From assembly GCA_016704145.1 (NCBI GenBank), contig JADJAS010000001.1:558001-622000 (forward strand): 64,000 bases of DNA. The letters are read 5' to 3'. A program made the translations under genes and the position numbers. This document shows positions 61,885-64,000 of this stretch, in pieces (position 1 is the stretch's first letter; every line of letters starts with the position of its first letter). The DNA comes from Rhodocyclaceae bacterium (lineage in GTDB: Bacteria; Pseudomonadota; Gammaproteobacteria; Burkholderiales; Rhodocyclaceae). A model generated the notes under the pieces. That model searched no databases. It saw only the letters and a list, made by a program, of their open reading frames with translations, and was not told the origin of the DNA.

Positions 61885-63455
61885 CAGCAAGACAAGCACT
61901 CATCAGCGTTTCCGACAAGCACGGCGTGGTCGACTTCGCGCGCGAACTGGCCGGCCTGGGCGTGAACATTTTGTCCACCGGCGGCACCGCCAAGCTGCTG
62001 CGCGACGCCGGCATCAAGGTCACCGACGTTTCGGACTACACCGGATTCCCCGAGATGCTCGACGGCCGCGTCAAGACGCTGCACCCGAAAGTGCACGGCG
62101 GCATCCTCGGCATCCGCGGCAACGCCGAGCACGCGGCGATCATGGAGAAGCACGGCATCCCGACCATCGACCTGGTGGTGGTGAACCTGTATCCGTTCCA
62201 GGCGACCGTGGCGAAGAAGGACTGCACGCTGGTCGACGCCATCGAGAACATCGACATCGGCGGCCCGACCATGGTGCGCGCGGCGGCCAAGAACCACGGC
62301 AACGAGGCTGGCGGCGTCGGCGTCGTCACCGAGCCGGCCGACTATGCACCGATCCTGGCCGAACTGAAGAGCAACGGCGGCGCCCTCTCCTACAAGACCC
62401 GCTTCGCGCTGGCAAGGAAGGCCTTCACCCACACGGCCCGTTACGACGCGGCGATCTCGAACTGGCTGACCAGCCTCGACGCCGACGACAAGCCGACCAC
62501 TTTCCCCGAGCGCCTGCAACTGGCCTTCGACAAGGTCGATACCATGCGCTACGGCGAGAACCCGCACCAGCAAGCCGCGTTCTACCGTGAACCGAATGCG
62601 GTCGCCGGCAGCATCGCCAACTACGAGCAGTTGCAGGGCAAGGAACTCTCTTACAACAACATCGCCGACTCGGACGCGGCCTGGGAGTGCGTCAAGGCGT
62701 TCGACACCACCTGCTGCGTCATCGTCAAGCACGCCAACCCCTGCGGCGTCGCCATCGCCCCGACCGCGCTGGAGGCCTATCAGAAAGCCTTCAAGACCGA
62801 CCCGACCTCGGCTTTCGGCGGCATCATCGCCTTCAACTGCGCCATCGACAAGGCGACGGCCGATGCCGTTTCCGGCCAGTTCGCCGAAGTGATCATCGCC
62901 CCGGAAATCACGCCCGATGCCCGCGCGGTGTTCGCCGCCAAGCAGAACCTGCGTGTGCTGATCGTGCCGCTCGGTAAGGTTGAAGGCACGCTGTTCGACT
63001 ACAAGCGCGTCGGCGGCGGCCTGCTGGTGCAGACTGCCGACGTGGCGCGCATCAGCCAGACCGACCTGAAGGTGGTCACCAAGCGCGCCCCGACGGCGCA
63101 GGAGATGACCGATCTGCTGTTCGCCTGGCGCGTCGCCAAGTATGTCAAATCGAACGCCATCGTCTATTGCAAGGATGGCATGACCACCGGCGTCGGCGCC
63201 GGGCAGATGAGCCGCGTCGATTCCGCGCGCATCGCCGCCATCAAGGCCGAGAACAACGGCCTGACGGTGGTCGGCTCGGTGGTGGCGTCCGACGCCTTCT
63301 TCCCCTTCCGCGACGGCCTCGACGTGCTGGCCAAGGCCGGCGCCACGGCCGTCATCCAGCCGGGCGGTTCGGTGCGCGACGCCGAAGTCATTGCCGCCGC
63401 CGACGAACAGAACATCGCCATGGTGTTCACCGGCTTCCGGCACTTCCGGCATTAG
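61881..63455 (+). CDS. purH: Bifunctional AICAR transformylase/IMP cyclohydrolase
   Basis: Performs the last two steps of IMP synthesis. The 524 residues have the N-terminal cyclohydrolase (MGS-like) domain (ISVSDKHGVVDFARELAGLG; GFPEMLDGRVKTLHPKVHGG; NIDIGGPTMVRAAAKNH) and the transformylase domain with VKHANPCGVAIA (catalytic Lys-His), AFGGIIAFN and DAFFPFRDGLD. It starts inside the fis stop. purD follows after 13 bases. Confidence 0.96.
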   Translation: MTARQALISVSDKHGVVDFARELAGLGVNILSTGGTAKLLRDAGIKVTDVSDYTGFPEMLDGRVKTLHPKVHGGILGIRGNAEHAAIMEKHGIPTIDLVVVNLYPFQATVAKKDCTLVDAIENIDIGGPTMVRAAAKNHGNEAGGVGVVTEPADYAPILAELKSNGGALSYKTRFALARKAFTHTARYDAAISNWLTSLDADDKPTTFPERLQLAFDKVDTMRYGENPHQQAAFYREPNAVAGSIANYEQLQGKELSYNNIADSDAAWECVKAFDTTCCVIVKHANPCGVAIAPTALEAYQKAFKTDPTSAFGGIIAFNCAIDKATADAVSGQFAEVIIAPEITPDARAVFAAKQNLRVLIVPLGKVEGTLFDYKRVGGGLLVQTADVARISQTDLKVVTKRAPTAQEMTDLLFAWRVAKYVKSNAIVYCKDGMTTGVGAGQMSRVDSARIAAIKAENNGLTVVGSVVASDAFFPFRDGLDVLAKAGATAVIQPGGSVRDAEVIAAADEQNIAMVFTGFRHFRH

Positions 63456-63468
63456 GCGAAGGCGCATC

Positions 63469-64000
63469 ATGAAGATCCTCGTCGTCGGTTCCGGCGGTCG
63501 CGAACATGCCCTCGCCTGGCGCATTGCCCAGACACCCGGCCTGCAGAAGGTGATCGTCGCGCCGGGCAACGCCGGCACGGCGCGCGAACGGGAACTCGAG
63601 AACCTTGCCATCACCGACATCGCGGCACTGGCCGATTACGCGGAAAACGAAAAGATCCACCTGACGCTGGTCGGCCCCGAGGCGCCGCTGGCGGCGGGCA
63701 TCGTCGACGTCTTCCGCGCGCGCGGCCTGCGCATCTTCGGCCCGAGCATGGCCGCCGCGCAGCTGGAAAGTTCCAAGGACTTCGCCAAGCGCTTCATGGC
63801 CCGCCACGGCATTCCGACCGCCGAGTTCGCCACCTTCGCCGACGCCCAGGCAGCGCACGCCTACGTCGAGAACAAGGGCGCACCGATCGTCATCAAGGCC
63901 GACGGCCTCGCCGCCGGCAAGGGCGTGGTGGTGGCGATGAACCTGCACGAAGCGCATGCCGCCATCGACATGATGCTCACCGACAACCGCATGGGCGACG
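63469..64000 (+). CDS. purD: Phosphoribosylamine-glycine ligase, 5' part
   Basis: An ATP-grasp ligase joining glycine to phosphoribosylamine. The visible 177 codons include MKILVVGSGGREHALAWRIA, APGNAGTARERE, VGPEAPLAAGIVDVFRARGL, SSKDFAKRFMARHGIP and IVIKADGLAAGKGVVVA of the ATP-grasp domain. The window ends inside the gene. It is the fourth gene of the dusB-fis-purH-purD unit. Confidence 0.95.
   Translation, partial: MKILVVGSGGREHALAWRIAQTPGLQKVIVAPGNAGTARERELENLAITDIAALADYAENEKIHLTLVGPEAPLAAGIVDVFRARGLRIFGPSMAAAQLESSKDFAKRFMARHGIPTAEFATFADAQAAHAYVENKGAPIVIKADGLAAGKGVVVAMNLHEAHAAIDMMLTDNRMGD

Overview
The window looks like a GC-rich betaproteobacterial chromosome, most like a facultatively autotrophic member of the Rhodocyclales/Nitrosomonadales area. 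The evidence is the gene order dusB-fis-purH-purD, the surA-pdxA-rsmA block beside lptD and amgK-murU, and a form II RubisCO operon with cbbR, cbbY, cbbQ and cbbO. No tRNA, rRNA or CRISPR array was recognised.

Layout. 0-5 kb: a leftward block iorA-iorB-folD-purE-sua5, mostly with overlapping genes. 5-6.8 kb: a damaged stretch with a small conserved ORF, a CHRD-domain fragment and a dodecin gene; two tracts made almost only of G and C erase gene ends and look like sequence artefact. 6.8-11.2 kb: a leftward four-gene 2-oxoacid:acceptor oxidoreductase operon resembling phenylglyoxylate dehydrogenase (PadE/G/I/H). 11.4-17 kb: the divergent pyruvate dehydrogenase operon aceE-aceF-lpd. 17-24 kb: housekeeping genes (rpiA, yggX, argA, rsmE), a thioredoxin-fold protein and a haem-motif GGDEF-EAL regulator.

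24-39.4 kb is the Calvin-cycle island: cbbR, an IS1595-family insertion with intact ends and an 8-bp target duplication, then cbbY-cbbM-cbbQ-cbbO, and a probable second unit cbbP-tkt-gap-pgk-pyk-fba. Together these fix CO2, maintain RubisCO, regenerate ribulose bisphosphate and drain triose phosphate toward pyruvate. As sequenced, tkt carries an in-frame amber stop. 39.5-42 kb holds an adenine methyltransferase plus a PaeR7I/XhoI-type endonuclease. 42-50 kb: psiE, purC, a frameshifted oligopeptidase A gene, small envelope and regulatory genes, hicAB, xth, a Crp/Fnr regulator and a DUF2892 protein. 49.6-60 kb: rsmA, pdxA, surA, lptD, amgK, murU, pepP, a UbiH-like hydroxylase and an Xre/RES toxin-antitoxin pair. 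60.6-64 kb: dusB-fis-purH-purD, cut by the window end.

The most unusual signal is a short dispersed element, about 25 bp, with head AAAGTCAGCC followed by a hairpin with arms GTGGCG and CGCCAC. I count 19 copies, including degenerate ones. They lie on both strands, between genes and also inside genes, where they are read in different frames. The family resembles a REP-type palindrome or an uptake-sequence-like repeat, and I could not match it to a named family.
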